The notes: generated by a model from the letters alone, not told the origin. Shown: positions 17,539-25,659, counted from the stretch's first letter. The stretch is DNA of 48,685 bases from Streptomycetaceae bacterium (GCA_019243445.1 JAFAUH010000166.1:1-48685); one strand, 5' to 3'. Numbers and translations: made by a program.

Positions 17539-19211
17539 GCGTGCTCCTTGAGCCGGTCGCGCATCACTCGTTTCAGGACTTTTCCCGTAGCGCCCTTGGC
17601 TACGTCGTCGGGCTTCATCTGCAGGGCCCGGGTCACTGGGGGGAATCCGGCGCCGGTCAGGATCGCGTTGACCTGGTCGGTCCACGTCTGGTCACTGCTG
17701 CCGCCGTCATTGTCGCCGTCGCCGGCGACCTCGTGCGCGATCTGGAGCAGTGCGTATGCATCGGCTTCTCCGTCGCCGTCCCAGTCCGCCCGCACCCCCT
17801 CCTGGGCGAGCCCGACGACGGTGCAGTCCGCGAGCTCGGGCAGCTCCCGCAGCAGCAGTTCCTCGGTGCGGGTGCTGAACACAATTCCGTTCCGGGTCCG
17901 GATGGCGTCGGTTGCCCGGTCGAGGTGGTAGAAGTTGCCTTCCTCATCCCGGTAGGCGAGGTCTCCGGGGAGCCAGTAGCCACCCAGCCGCATCCGGTGG
18001 AAGGTCAGCGAGTCGTTCCAGTAGCCAGGGGTGAGTGTCGGCGACTTCAGGCCCAGGCGGCCGATCTGCCCGGGCGGTAGGGGGGTGCCGTCCTCGGCGA
18101 GCACAGCGGCCTCGGCGAAGCTCATCGGCTTGCCGATGCAGCGTGAGTACGCCGAGGTGTCCTTGGTGTGCTGGATGTGGAAGACCGAGTGGCCGAGCTC
18201 CGAGGAGCCGAGCCCGTCCACGAATACCGAACCCTCGACCCGGGTAAGGCGACGCAGTTCCCGGCTGAACTCCTCATGGTTGCCGTGCTGCACCAGGGCG
18301 CGGATGTGTGCCTCGTGCGCCGCGTCCCCGGTGTTGAACCACACCTGCACGCTGGACAGATCGCGGGCCGCCAGGTCTTCGGCGGCCATCTCAGCGAAGG
18401 TCCCGGCGAAGCCAAGCACCACGGTCGGCCGGAACTCCTCGATGGCGTCCAGGACATCGGCACCGCGCTGGCTGGAGAGCAGCTTGATGTCCGCGCGCAG
18501 CAGCAGGCATTCCATCAGCGTGGCGATGGCAGCGTTGTGCGGACCCGGCAGCGCCACCAGCGTGCGCTCCATGTCGGCCCTGGTGGAGAAGCGGAGCTTG
18601 TGCAACGGCGTGTACAACAGTGTCTGGTGGGTGTGCGGCACCCCCTTGGGTACACCGGTGGTGCCGGAGGAGTGCGTAATGATCACCGGATCGGTGGGGT
18701 GATGCCGGTACGGGTACGACTTCGGCAGCAGTTCGCGGTGCTCCGGCCGGATCTCGGTAGCGGTCACGCAAAAGCCGAGCCCCGACTCCGAGAACACGTC
18801 ATGGTGCGCGGTGTCCGTGAAGGCGCCCACTACGCCCTGCCTGCGCACGTACTCGCGGGCGATTTCAGGTGACAGATTGCCGTTGACCAGCGACGGGATG
18901 GCGCCGAGGGATGTCAGCGCCAGGTAGCTCACCGCATTCTCGGCGCTGGAGGAGGAGTGGACGGCGACCGGGTCGCGGGGCCCCACGCCGTGGGCGGCGT
19001 ACCAGCCCGCGTATGTCTCAACGACCTCACTTAGATGACGGAACGTCAATATTTCTGGGTAGCTGCCGTCCGGTGCCTGCCAGGTGCCGTCCGTCCACAG
19101 CACGGGCTCATCCAGCGGGCGCTCGTACGCCTTCAACCGGTGCAGGACGTTGCCGGCGCCGAGTTCGGTATCGGTGCAGATCCGCGATCGCTCTTGCCTA
19201 CTGATCAGCAT
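17535..19211 (-). CDS. ANL-superfamily AMP-ligase, candidate ATP-dependent diazotase (CreM/AvaA6/CmaA6-like)
   Basis: 558 residues. The adenylation core is clear: A3 loop ITHSSGTTGVPKG (about 178-190), an unusual A5 GLGSSELGHSVF in place of YG-TE, LPGDLAYRDEEGNFYHLDR (A7-A8), and the C-terminal lysine in KGATGKVLKR. It is distinct from the second ligase of the operon (22027-23481). In ava/cma and cremeomycin clusters one ANL enzyme activates nitrite and diazotises the aromatic amine, while another loads the aryl acid on ACP. The neighbouring lyase and the atypical A5 make this one the better diazotase candidate, but the assignment is inferred. An acidic insert (WDGDGEADAYA, GDGDNDGG) lies near the C-terminus. 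It overlaps the KS-like gene by 14 nt. Confidence 0.75.
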   Translation of the reverse strand: MLISRQERSRICTDTELGAGNVLHRLKAYERPLDEPVLWTDGTWQAPDGSYPEILTFRHLSEVVETYAGWYAAHGVGPRDPVAVHSSSSAENAVSYLALTSLGAIPSLVNGNLSPEIAREYVRRQGVVGAFTDTAHHDVFSESGLGFCVTATEIRPEHRELLPKSYPYRHHPTDPVIITHSSGTTGVPKGVPHTHQTLLYTPLHKLRFSTRADMERTLVALPGPHNAAIATLMECLLLRADIKLLSSQRGADVLDAIEEFRPTVVLGFAGTFAEMAAEDLAARDLSSVQVWFNTGDAAHEAHIRALVQHGNHEEFSRELRRLTRVEGSVFVDGLGSSELGHSVFHIQHTKDTSAYSRCIGKPMSFAEAAVLAEDGTPLPPGQIGRLGLKSPTLTPGYWNDSLTFHRMRLGGYWLPGDLAYRDEEGNFYHLDRATDAIRTRNGIVFSTRTEELLLRELPELADCTVVGLAQEGVRADWDGDGEADAYALLQIAHEVAGDGDNDGGSSDQTWTDQVNAILTGAGFPPVTRALQMKPDDVAKGATGKVLKRVMRDRLKEHA

Positions 19212-20112
19212 GGTTCTCCGTCTCGTTTCTTCCGGGGACGGGTGCGTGCGCGGTGAGGGCGAACGTGGCGGGAGCGCGCCCGGCGACCGGGGCCGTGACC
19301 AGCAGGTGGCTGCCGCCGTCCCGCAGCAGCCGCCGGTGGACAACGGCCAGCTCGAACAGACTCTGGATGCTTCCGGGGTGCTCGGCCGTTCCGCTGCCTT
19401 CAGCCTCGTGCCGTTCGGCTTGTCCGGCGTTTCTTTCGTTCGCTTCTCCGCCCGCCGGCCGGACGGACACCGGCCGGACGGACACCGGTGCCCCGGCGGC
19501 GGGACGGCCGAGCAGCACCGCCGCCGCCAGACCGGCGGTCGCGGTCGCGGCCGGGGAGGCGGGCGGTACCGGCCGACCGGTACCGGCGGCCAGTTCCCGG
19601 TGCACCTCGGCCACCCGCTCACCGCCGCCCAGCTCCACGCCCAGCACCAGAACCCGCTCCAACTCCGGGTCCTCAAACAGCAGATCCGCCATGGCCAGCA
19701 GCTCGGTCACGGGGTCGTCGAGGGTGGAGAGGCTGAACATCTGTCCGGTGATCTGGAACTCCCGGCTCAGATAACCCAGTACGGAATTGGCAGTGGCCTG
19801 CATGAACAGCAGCGGGTTGTGGACCCGCCCGGAGACCATGCGTTGACCGGCCAGATCCTCAGTGATGGTGTCACCCTGCAGACTGGCCAACACCACGGCG
19901 GTACGTGAGCCGTCCCCGGGCCGCTCGGTCAAACACTCCTTGCTGACCTCGTACGCCAGCGGGCTGAAGGACGACTCCACGAAACCGGACAGCTTCGGCA
20001 GCGGCGTATCGTCCCCCCGGCCAGTGCCATGGGTGGCGGTAGCGGTCGCGAGGATGCCGAGGGGCGAGCGGCGCACTGCCTTCGCAGTGCTCCGGGAAGT
20101 CTGCGTCGTCAT
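19198..20112 (-). CDS. Ketosynthase-like partner without active cysteine (chain-length-factor-like)
   Basis: 304 residues, shorter than a full KS or CLF (about 400). It resembles the beta-ketoacyl-synthase-like N-terminal domain proteins found beside KS enzymes in aryl-polyene and other highly reducing type II PKS loci. Recognisable parts are TAVVLASLQGDTITEDL, HNPLLFMQATANSVLGYLS and ERVLVLGVELGGGERV. Where a KS has its active Cys this protein reads GQMFSLST, so it cannot carry a chain itself. It probably forms a heterodimer with the KS encoded directly upstream, with which it overlaps by ATGA (20109-20112). A 15-bp tandem duplication (19456-19485) gives a repeated VSVRP in the Ala/Pro-rich C-terminal third. 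Confidence 0.72.
   Translation of the reverse strand: MTTQTSRSTAKAVRRSPLGILATATATHGTGRGDDTPLPKLSGFVESSFSPLAYEVSKECLTERPGDGSRTAVVLASLQGDTITEDLAGQRMVSGRVHNPLLFMQATANSVLGYLSREFQITGQMFSLSTLDDPVTELLAMADLLFEDPELERVLVLGVELGGGERVAEVHRELAAGTGRPVPPASPAATATAGLAAAVLLGRPAAGAPVSVRPVSVRPAGGEANERNAGQAERHEAEGSGTAEHPGSIQSLFELAVVHRRLLRDGGSHLLVTAPVAGRAPATFALTAHAPVPGRNETENHADQ
19456..19485. repeat. 15-bp perfect in-frame tandem repeat
   Basis: cggccggacggacac occurs twice without a mismatch in the KS-like partner gene, encoding a duplicated VSVRP. Confidence 0.85.
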
Positions 20113-21293
20113 GGCCGCTCCAGGACGAGTGCGGTGTTGGCGCCCCCGAAGGCGGCGTTGATGGTGAGAGCCCGGCGCAGGTCGACCGGGCGCGGCTGGT
20201 TCGGCACGTAGTCGAGATCGCACTGAGGGTCCGGCCGGGTGTATCCGGCAGTCGGCGGCAGCACGCCGTCCGTCAGGGCCAGCATCGTGATCACGAACTC
20301 CACCACACCCGCCGCCTGCAGGAGATGGCCGGTGGTGCTCTTGGTGGAGCTGACCGGTATCGACTCAGCCCGCTTCGGGAAGGCAGCTCGCAGCCCGCGC
20401 GTTTCCGCCGCGTCGTTGTACTTGGTTCCGGTGCCATGGGCGTTGACATAGCCGAGGGCCGCCCCGTCCGGATCCCCGGCGAGCCGCAGCGCCTGGCGCG
20501 TCGCAGCCTCCAACCCGGCGCCTTCTGGGTGCGGTTGGGCAATGTGGTACGCATCCGTGGCGGCGCCCCAGCCCACCACGGTCGTCAGCGGCCGGGCACC
20601 GCGGCGCCGGGCATGCTCGGCAGATTCCAGCACGACGACCGCCACCCCGTCACCCAGCAGCAGACCACTGCGGTCGGCGCTGAACGGACGCACCATGCCG
20701 TCCTGGGACAACGCCCGGCCGGAATCGAACTTGCCGAAAGTCGCCTCCTCCACCAGATATCCGCCCGCGCAGACCGCCACGTCGAGTCGGCCGGAGGAGA
20801 TCAGCCGGCAGGCGTGGATGATCGCGGCGGCGGAGGCGACACACGCGTTGGTGAAGGTGAGCCGCGGCCCCGTCAATCCGAGTCCTGTGGCCAACAGCTC
20901 CGCAAGCCACGCGGGCACGGCGTCGGCGGCCCTCTCCCTGCTCCGCGCAGGGACTCCCTGGGCCGCCTCGCCCGCGCGCCAGTAGTCGGTGATGCTGATG
21001 GTGTCACCGACGGTGCCGAGCAGCACTGCCGCCTCCGTGCCCCTGCCCAGGCCGGCCATGTCGAGGGCTTCCGCGCCGCACTGAGCGAGCGCGTGGCGCA
21101 GCGCCCAGTCCTCGACCGCGCCGGGCCCGTCCGGGGCGGCGGCGGCCATCGGCGTACGGTACGGGCCAGTGTCAAACCTCGTGGTGGCCATGAACGCGGG
21201 GACTCCCGCGAACACCCCGCGCCGGATGGCTTCGGCACCCGTGCCGAACACGGTGCGTACGCCGAATCCGGTCACCGTCACCTCACCGCTCAT
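20109..21293 (-). CDS. Type II beta-ketoacyl-ACP synthase (KS)
   Basis: 394 residues, full length for FabF/type II KS. The catalytic triad is intact: Cys151 in FTNACVASAA, His286 in VNAHGTGTKYNDA and His323 in STKSTTGHLLQAAG. The C-terminus ends NAAFGGANTALVLERP. It should condense malonyl units with an ACP-bound starter, most likely the aminohydroxybenzoyl unit made by the operon, giving a cinnamoyl- or avenalumoyl-type chain after reduction and dehydration. The ATG at 21293 overlaps the end of the ACP gene by 11 nt; a longer start at 21317 is less likely. It is coupled to the KS-like partner downstream. Confidence 0.9.
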   Translation of the reverse strand: MSGEVTVTGFGVRTVFGTGAEAIRRGVFAGVPAFMATTRFDTGPYRTPMAAAAPDGPGAVEDWALRHALAQCGAEALDMAGLGRGTEAAVLLGTVGDTISITDYWRAGEAAQGVPARSRERAADAVPAWLAELLATGLGLTGPRLTFTNACVASAAAIIHACRLISSGRLDVAVCAGGYLVEEATFGKFDSGRALSQDGMVRPFSADRSGLLLGDGVAVVVLESAEHARRRGARPLTTVVGWGAATDAYHIAQPHPEGAGLEAATRQALRLAGDPDGAALGYVNAHGTGTKYNDAAETRGLRAAFPKRAESIPVSSTKSTTGHLLQAAGVVEFVITMLALTDGVLPPTAGYTRPDPQCDLDYVPNQPRPVDLRRALTINAAFGGANTALVLERP

Positions 21294-21690
21294 CGCTGCC
21301 GTTCCCTTCCACCCCATCCATCTGAGCGGCGCGCAGATACTCAGTGAGCCTCCGGAGCGAGGTCAGCTCGGCGATGTCCTCGTTGGTGGGCTCGACGACC
21401 AAGCCGTAGCGCTCTTCCACTACATGCAGCAGCCACACCAACCCCAGTGAATCCAGGGCCAGTTCGGCGTCTTCGCCAAGGTCGGCGGGGAGCTCCGGGA
21501 AGATCTTGCGGTCCGACAGCAGCTCCCGGACGGCGTCGGTGGTGAGGGGTGACAGTGCACTCTTTTCGCTCGCTTCTCCGCCCACTCCCGCGCTCCGCGG
21601 CCGACCTGGCGTGCCGAAGGCGCGCCCCTCGATCGGAGCCTCGGCCGCCCACTCCGCTTGCTCGTGTGCGTCGCTCGCGGGCGCGTTCAT
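21283..21690 (-). CDS. Acyl carrier protein with extended N-terminus
   Basis: 135 residues. The C-terminal 85 residues form an ACP with the phosphopantetheine serine at about S81 in ELALDSLGLVWLLHVVEERYG. The first 50 residues are a polar, Gly/Ala-rich extension without known fold. The ATG overlaps the stop of the other ACP gene (ATGA, 21687-21690). Two ACPs in tandem suggest separate roles, for example one charged with the aryl starter by a ligase and one serving malonyl extension. Which does which cannot be read from sequence. No phosphopantetheinyl transferase gene is present in the operon. Confidence 0.85.
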   Translation of the reverse strand: MNAPASDAHEQAEWAAEAPIEGRAFGTPGRPRSAGVGGEASEKSALSPLTTDAVRELLSDRKIFPELPADLGEDAELALDSLGLVWLLHVVEERYGLVVEPTNEDIAELTSLRRLTEYLRAAQMDGVEGNGSDER

Positions 21691-21965
21691 GCCTTCGCAC
21701 CGCGTCTGGCGACCTCGGCGAGGAGTCCGCCGAGAGTCATGGAAGCCAGGGGCTCGATGTCGGTGTCGGGGATCTCCACGCCGAACCGCGACTCCAACCT
21801 CAGGGTGAGTTCGATCAGGCTCAGTGAGTCCAGCTCCAGCCCGCCGACGGTCACCGGACTGTCGTCCGTGATGCCTTCGCGGCCCTCCAGGATATTCATC
21901 TCGTCGACGACCGTGGCCAGTATGAACTCACGGATCTCGGCTTCCAGAGTTGTCGGCATACTCAT
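21687..21965 (-). CDS. Acyl carrier protein
   Basis: 92 residues. It is a compact ACP with the attachment serine at about S47 in GGLELDSLSLIELTLRLESRF and the usual four-helix pattern. The start at 21965 (MSMPTTLEAE) is preferred over 21971 or a TTG at 21980 because GGAG is then about 9 nt upstream. It follows the second ligase gene after 61 nt, the largest gap in the upstream half of the operon. The gap carries no obvious terminator, so transcription probably reads through. Confidence 0.88.
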   Translation of the reverse strand: MSMPTTLEAEIREFILATVVDEMNILEGREGITDDSPVTVGGLELDSLSLIELTLRLESRFGVEIPDTDIEPLASMTLGGLLAEVARRGAKA

Positions 21966-22026
21966 GACCATTTTCTCCAAGTGACAAGTGAAAAGATTTG
22001 TAGGGAAGTTGCAGGAAAAGAAGGGG

Positions 22027-23481
22027 CTAGGCCCCCGTTACGCCCGTCGCGACCTCCTGCAGCGTCGCTTTCTGCAGCGTCGCCGCCTGGCGGATCAGCT
22101 TCCCGTTGGCCGTCCGGGGCAGCGAGTCCAGCACCCGGATCACCCTCGGCAGCTTGTAGTCGGCCAGCCGCTCCCGGCACCAGCGCAGCAGTTCCTCGGC
22201 GGACGGGCGCTCGTCCCCGGCGGCTACCGAGACACCGGCTGCTACCGAGACATACGCCTCGGTCACACCTTCGTGAACCAGTACCGCCTGCTCGACCGCC
22301 GGGTGCTCACGGAGCACGTTCTCGATCTCGGTGAGATCCACCTTCAGGCCCCCGATCACCACGAGCGAGTCGGCGCGGCCATGCACCCGGATCGCCCCGG
22401 TGGGATCCACTGTGGCCCGGTCCCGGGTGTGCAGCCAGCCGTCCGCATACCGTGCGCCGCCCGACTCGAAGAGATACGGCGAGTCGTCCAGCGCGACATC
22501 CAATTCACCCTCGTGTACCCGTATCACCACACCCGGTACTGGCCGGCCGACCGACGGCCGCAGCATGCCGCTGGCATCCATGGCGACCACACCGGTCTCC
22601 GTGGTCCCGTAGGACTCGCCGACCGGCACGCCGAACCGGTCGGCGAACCGGGCCGCGACGTCAGGAGGCATCACCTCGCCGCCCGATACGGCAGTGCGCA
22701 GTTCGGGCAGTTCGGGGGGATCAGCGGCAGCGGCGAGTAGTTCGTAGTGCATCGGCACCCCGAACACGGCGGTGATCTTGTGGTCCACCGCAGTCCGCAG
22801 GATGTCGCGGGCCGAGACCCGGCGTGCGAAGACCACGCAGACACCGGCCGCCAGCGAGTGCAGCAGCCCTCCGATCAGACCGAAGCTGTGCGCCGTCGAA
22901 CTGAGCAGCAGCAGCCGGTCGCCCTCGCCCGGCATCCCGGGGACCTTGGCGAACCGTTCCACCTCGGCGGCGAGCGACCGGGCGGTCCTGCCGATCACCT
23001 TCGGCTGCCCGGTGGAGCCTGAGCTGAATTGGACCAGCCGATGCTCGGTGGTGGCGGGTCGACCGTCGCTACGGCTCTCCACGACGACCTCGTACTCGGG
23101 CCGGAAGCCGAACACCGTCTGGCCGTGGGAATCGGCCCGGATCATGAACTGCGGTCGACAGGAGGTGCAAAGCGCCCATACTTCGGCCGGTTTGAGCCGG
23201 AAGTCGAAGAGCATCACCTGGGCATCGAGTCGCCATAGCGCGAGCGCCACCTCGATCTGGGTGAAGCTGGGCGGTATCAGCAGGCCTACGGTGCTGCCCG
23301 GGCCGATGCCGCATCCGGCGAGCATCTCTGCCTTTTTGGCCACTCTTTCTCTGAACTCGCCCCGTCTTACTTGATTTTGTTGATGCGTCAGGTACGGCAG
23401 ACGGTCGTCCCGCCCGTCGAACAGCTTTTGGACCAAAGGGCCCATCCCGCTGTCGGCCGGGCCGTCTGTCAAGCCGTCCAT
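22027..23481 (-). CDS. ANL-superfamily acyl-AMP ligase, probable aryl starter activator
   Basis: 484 residues. Core motifs are canonical: A3 QFSSGSTGQPK (151-161), GESYGTTETGVVAMD (A5), DGWLHTRDRATVDPTG (A7), GLKVDLTEIENVL (A8) and the C-terminal lysine in PRTANGKLIRQ (A10). It lies directly after the two 3-amino-4-hydroxybenzoate genes and before the two ACP genes. The likely job is therefore to activate that acid and load it on an ACP as PKS starter (inference). A near-perfect 18-bp duplication (22217-22252) encodes a repeated VSVAAG close to the C-terminus, and a 15-bp duplication lies at 22056-22085. It shares one base with the DHQ-synthase-like gene (TGATG). Confidence 0.8.
   Translation of the reverse strand: MDGLTDGPADSGMGPLVQKLFDGRDDRLPYLTHQQNQVRRGEFRERVAKKAEMLAGCGIGPGSTVGLLIPPSFTQIEVALALWRLDAQVMLFDFRLKPAEVWALCTSCRPQFMIRADSHGQTVFGFRPEYEVVVESRSDGRPATTEHRLVQFSSGSTGQPKVIGRTARSLAAEVERFAKVPGMPGEGDRLLLLSSTAHSFGLIGGLLHSLAAGVCVVFARRVSARDILRTAVDHKITAVFGVPMHYELLAAAADPPELPELRTAVSGGEVMPPDVAARFADRFGVPVGESYGTTETGVVAMDASGMLRPSVGRPVPGVVIRVHEGELDVALDDSPYLFESGGARYADGWLHTRDRATVDPTGAIRVHGRADSLVVIGGLKVDLTEIENVLREHPAVEQAVLVHEGVTEAYVSVAAGVSVAAGDERPSAEELLRWCRERLADYKLPRVIRVLDSLPRTANGKLIRQAATLQKATLQEVATGVTGA
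22056..22085. repeat. 15-bp near-perfect in-frame tandem repeat
   Basis: Two consecutive 15-bp units sharing the core ctgcagcgtcgc, in the last codons of the aryl ligase gene (residues ATLQKATLQE). Confidence 0.75.
22217..22252. repeat. 18-bp near-perfect in-frame tandem repeat
   Basis: ccggcggctaccgagaca (22217-22234) and ccggctgctaccgagaca (22235-22252) differ at one base and encode a duplicated VSVAAG in the C-terminal domain of the aryl ligase. Confidence 0.85.
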
Positions 23482-24626
23482 CAGTTCTCCTTGCAGAACT
23501 CGCCAATCGGATGGCCCACATGGCGCTTGTCCGCGGCCAGGTAGCCGAGCAGCTCATCGCCGGCCCGCAATTCGGTGACGTTGAGGACCTTTGCGCCCGG
23601 GCCGAGCACCCGTACATGCCAGTCGTCCTGCACGGTCAGGCTGACCAGCCGTCCGTCCTCGGCATGGGCGCGTATCTCCAGCAGTGGCCGGGACTCCAGC
23701 TTGGCGCGGCCGACCACAACCCGCCGGGTGCGGCCGTCTGCGCCGACCGCCAGCAGGGTGCTGCCGGAGCCCACCTCGCTGAGGTAATTGGTGCGGTTGC
23801 CGGGTCCAAGTACGTATGAGTGCAGGGCGCCGGCATTGACCCGGAAGGGCCGGGTCGGCATGTACGGCAGCGGGTGGGTCTCGCTGCAGCAGAGCACGAA
23901 CCCGGAGGAGTACGAGCCGACGAGGATGCCCTCGTCCTCCTCGAAGTGCGAGCAGGTGTCCACGCAGACCCGGTCGCCGAGCCCGACGTGGTGGATGCTC
24001 TCCACGGTCAGTGTGGACAGCTCCAGCTGGGGGGTGGTGGCCTGAAGCAGCCGCGCCAGCGCGAACACCTCGTCGGCGTTGCGGGGCGCGTACAAGATGC
24101 CGTCCGAGCCGCGCTCCAGCACATCGAAGACGATGGCCGCCTCTTCCAAGTCGGCGACGACGGTCACCAGCTTGCCTTCGGCCGGCTCTGCCGCGGCAAG
24201 TACGATCTCCAGCGGGATCTTGGTCGGGTCGGCGAAGTGGATGACGGTGTACGGCAGCACCATGGCAGCCGCGCACGACAGCCGCAGGGTGCGGTCGTCC
24301 CGTACGTCGATGAAGCCGGTGACGGGCACGTCGGCGGCGGCACGGTTGTCCGCGGCGAGCGCGTCCAGTTCCTCCTGGGTGGTGAACTTCCGCAGCAGGA
24401 CATCGATCCCGGCTCCGGCCGGGGACTTGGCGTCGGCTGCGGACGTGTCCTCAGCAGGGGCAGGGCCGCCGGAGACCAGCACCCGGGTGATGGTCGGTGG
24501 CAGCGTTCCGAGCAGTTCGGCATCGGTGGACAGCACTCCGGCCATCCGGGTGTGGACCGCCGCGTCCACCACGGCCTGGAGCTGTGGTCCGGGGATCTCG
24601 CGGAGATCGATCCATGCGAATCTCAT
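23481..24626 (-). CDS. 3-dehydroquinate synthase II family protein, GriH-like (3-amino-4-hydroxybenzoate synthase)
   Basis: 381 residues. It belongs to the archaeal-type dehydroquinate synthase II family (AroB', PF01959), used in actinobacterial secondary metabolism as GriH. The C-terminal half shows the family signature: VGDRVCVDTCSHFEEDEGILVGS, PYMPTRPFRVNAGALHSYVL and NYLSEVGSGSTLLAV. GriH acts on the C7 product of GriI to form 3-amino-4-hydroxybenzoic acid. The GriI-like gene lies immediately upstream and overlaps by ATGA (24623-24626), so the pair is translated together. The N-terminal 150 residues carry an Ala/Asp-rich loop (EDTSAADAKSPAGAG) typical of diversified copies. Confidence in the family is high and in the specific product good. 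Confidence 0.88.
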   Translation of the reverse strand: MRFAWIDLREIPGPQLQAVVDAAVHTRMAGVLSTDAELLGTLPPTITRVLVSGGPAPAEDTSAADAKSPAGAGIDVLLRKFTTQEELDALAADNRAAADVPVTGFIDVRDDRTLRLSCAAAMVLPYTVIHFADPTKIPLEIVLAAAEPAEGKLVTVVADLEEAAIVFDVLERGSDGILYAPRNADEVFALARLLQATTPQLELSTLTVESIHHVGLGDRVCVDTCSHFEEDEGILVGSYSSGFVLCCSETHPLPYMPTRPFRVNAGALHSYVLGPGNRTNYLSEVGSGSTLLAVGADGRTRRVVVGRAKLESRPLLEIRAHAEDGRLVSLTVQDDWHVRVLGPGAKVLNVTELRAGDELLGYLAADKRHVGHPIGEFCKEN

Positions 24627-25480
24627 GCGGCACCTGCCACGATCGTCGGGTACTGAGTCATGTCTTCGGTCTTTCCCTTGAGATGGGTCACCGGCTTGGT
24701 GTCGTCGCCACCGTCGCCGTGCACGACGGCGGAGAGTCGAGAGACCAGCGAAGCGGGTGAGGGGTCTGAGAAGATCCGGCGACCGACGGCCAGCCCCCTG
24801 CAGCCGGAGGCCATGACGGCGGTGCCGTACTCGATGAGATCGGAGCCGTCCGCCGGGCCCCCGGCCACTATGACGGGTATGGGGCTGCTGGCCACCACCT
24901 CAGCCGTCCGTTCGATCGGTAGGGCGACGGAGGTCTTCACCAGGTCAGCGCCCAGGTCCGCTGCGACATTGACCACATGCGCGAGGAGGGCGGGATCGTG
25001 CGGGTTTTTGATCCGGGGGCCCCGAGGGTAGATCATCGCGATCAGCGGCATGCCCCATGTGTCGCAGGAGCGGGCCACCGCCCCCAGATCGGCGAGCTGC
25101 TGCCCCTCGGTATCCGAGCCGATGTTCACATGGACGCTGACCGCATCCGCGCCGAGCCGCACTGCCTCCTCGACATCGCCGACCAGCACCTTGGCGTTGA
25201 CATCGGATGCGCATGCGGTACTGGCGCTCAAGTGCACCACCAAGGCGCAGTTCTTGAGGATGCCCGGTGCGAGGGTGCGGGCCCGTCCCTTGTGGACGAT
25301 GACCCCATCGGCCCTGCCGGCCACGAGCGCTCTCAGCAGATCGTCCCACTGCCCGGCGGGCACGACTGGGCCGTCCGACACACTGTGGTCGAGTGGGACG
25401 AAAAGGTATTTATTGTCGCCCGCCAACGACAGCCGTCGTAGCCGAAATGATTTACGACTCATGGTGATCTGGTGGTCCAT
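24623..25480 (-). CDS. GriI-like class I aldolase (2-amino-4,5-dihydroxy-6-oxo-7-phosphonooxyheptanoate synthase type)
   Basis: 285 residues. It is a DeoC/FbaB-type class I aldolase fold related to ADH synthase. Visible catalytic features are the Asp in [12 protein letters not shown] (D31), the Tyr in [12 protein letters not shown] and the Schiff-base lysine in [12 protein letters not shown], followed by [13 protein letters not shown] and [14 protein letters not shown] (phosphate binding). GriI condenses aspartate semialdehyde with dihydroxyacetone phosphate to give the precursor of 3-amino-4-hydroxybenzoate; this is the expected role here. The ATG at 25480 has GAGGG 5-6 nt upstream, whereas the ATG at 25462 has no ribosome site. 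It is the first gene of the 13-gene operon and is preceded by a 473-nt gene-free region. Confidence 0.88.
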   Translation of the reverse strand: MDHQITMSRKSFRLRRLSLAGDNKYLFVPLDHSVSDGPVVPAGQWDDLLRALVAGRADGVIVHKGRARTLAPGILKNCALVVHLSASTACASDVNAKVLVGDVEEAVRLGADAVSVHVNIGSDTEGQQLADLGAVARSCDTWGMPLIAMIYPRGPRIKNPHDPALLAHVVNVAADLGADLVKTSVALPIERTAEVVASSPIPVIVAGGPADGSDLIEYGTAVMASGCRGLAVGRRIFSDPSPASLVSRLSAVVHGDGGDDTKPVTHLKGKTEDMTQYPTIVAGAA

Positions 25481-25569
25481 GATGACCCTCTTGGCGCGAT
25501 GAGAGCTGGGATGACTGGTATGGGTTTCTGGCAGGTCTGCTTGATGAGCACAAGAAACCTGTGGAACCC

Positions 25570-25583
25570 GCTTGCCGGCAAGC
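25570..25583. promoter_or_regulatory. 14-bp perfect palindrome, candidate operator
   Basis: GCTTGCCGGCAAGC is perfectly self-complementary and lies about 90 bp upstream of the aldolase start, where a repressor or activator would be expected. No regulator gene is encoded in the operon. Confidence 0.45.
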
Positions 25584-25659
25584 TGTTCTACCTTTGGGAC
25601 TATGGGGCGACTGGATAGAGAGCTTCACTTCAACAATTGGACCTGGCAAGAGGGAATCC

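Noticed and set aside
15475-17931. An 818-codon plus-strand frame across lyase, SDR, Cys-rich protein and ligase genes
   Set aside because: Antisense to four well-supported genes; composition typical of a GC-rich shadow frame, no recognisable domain.
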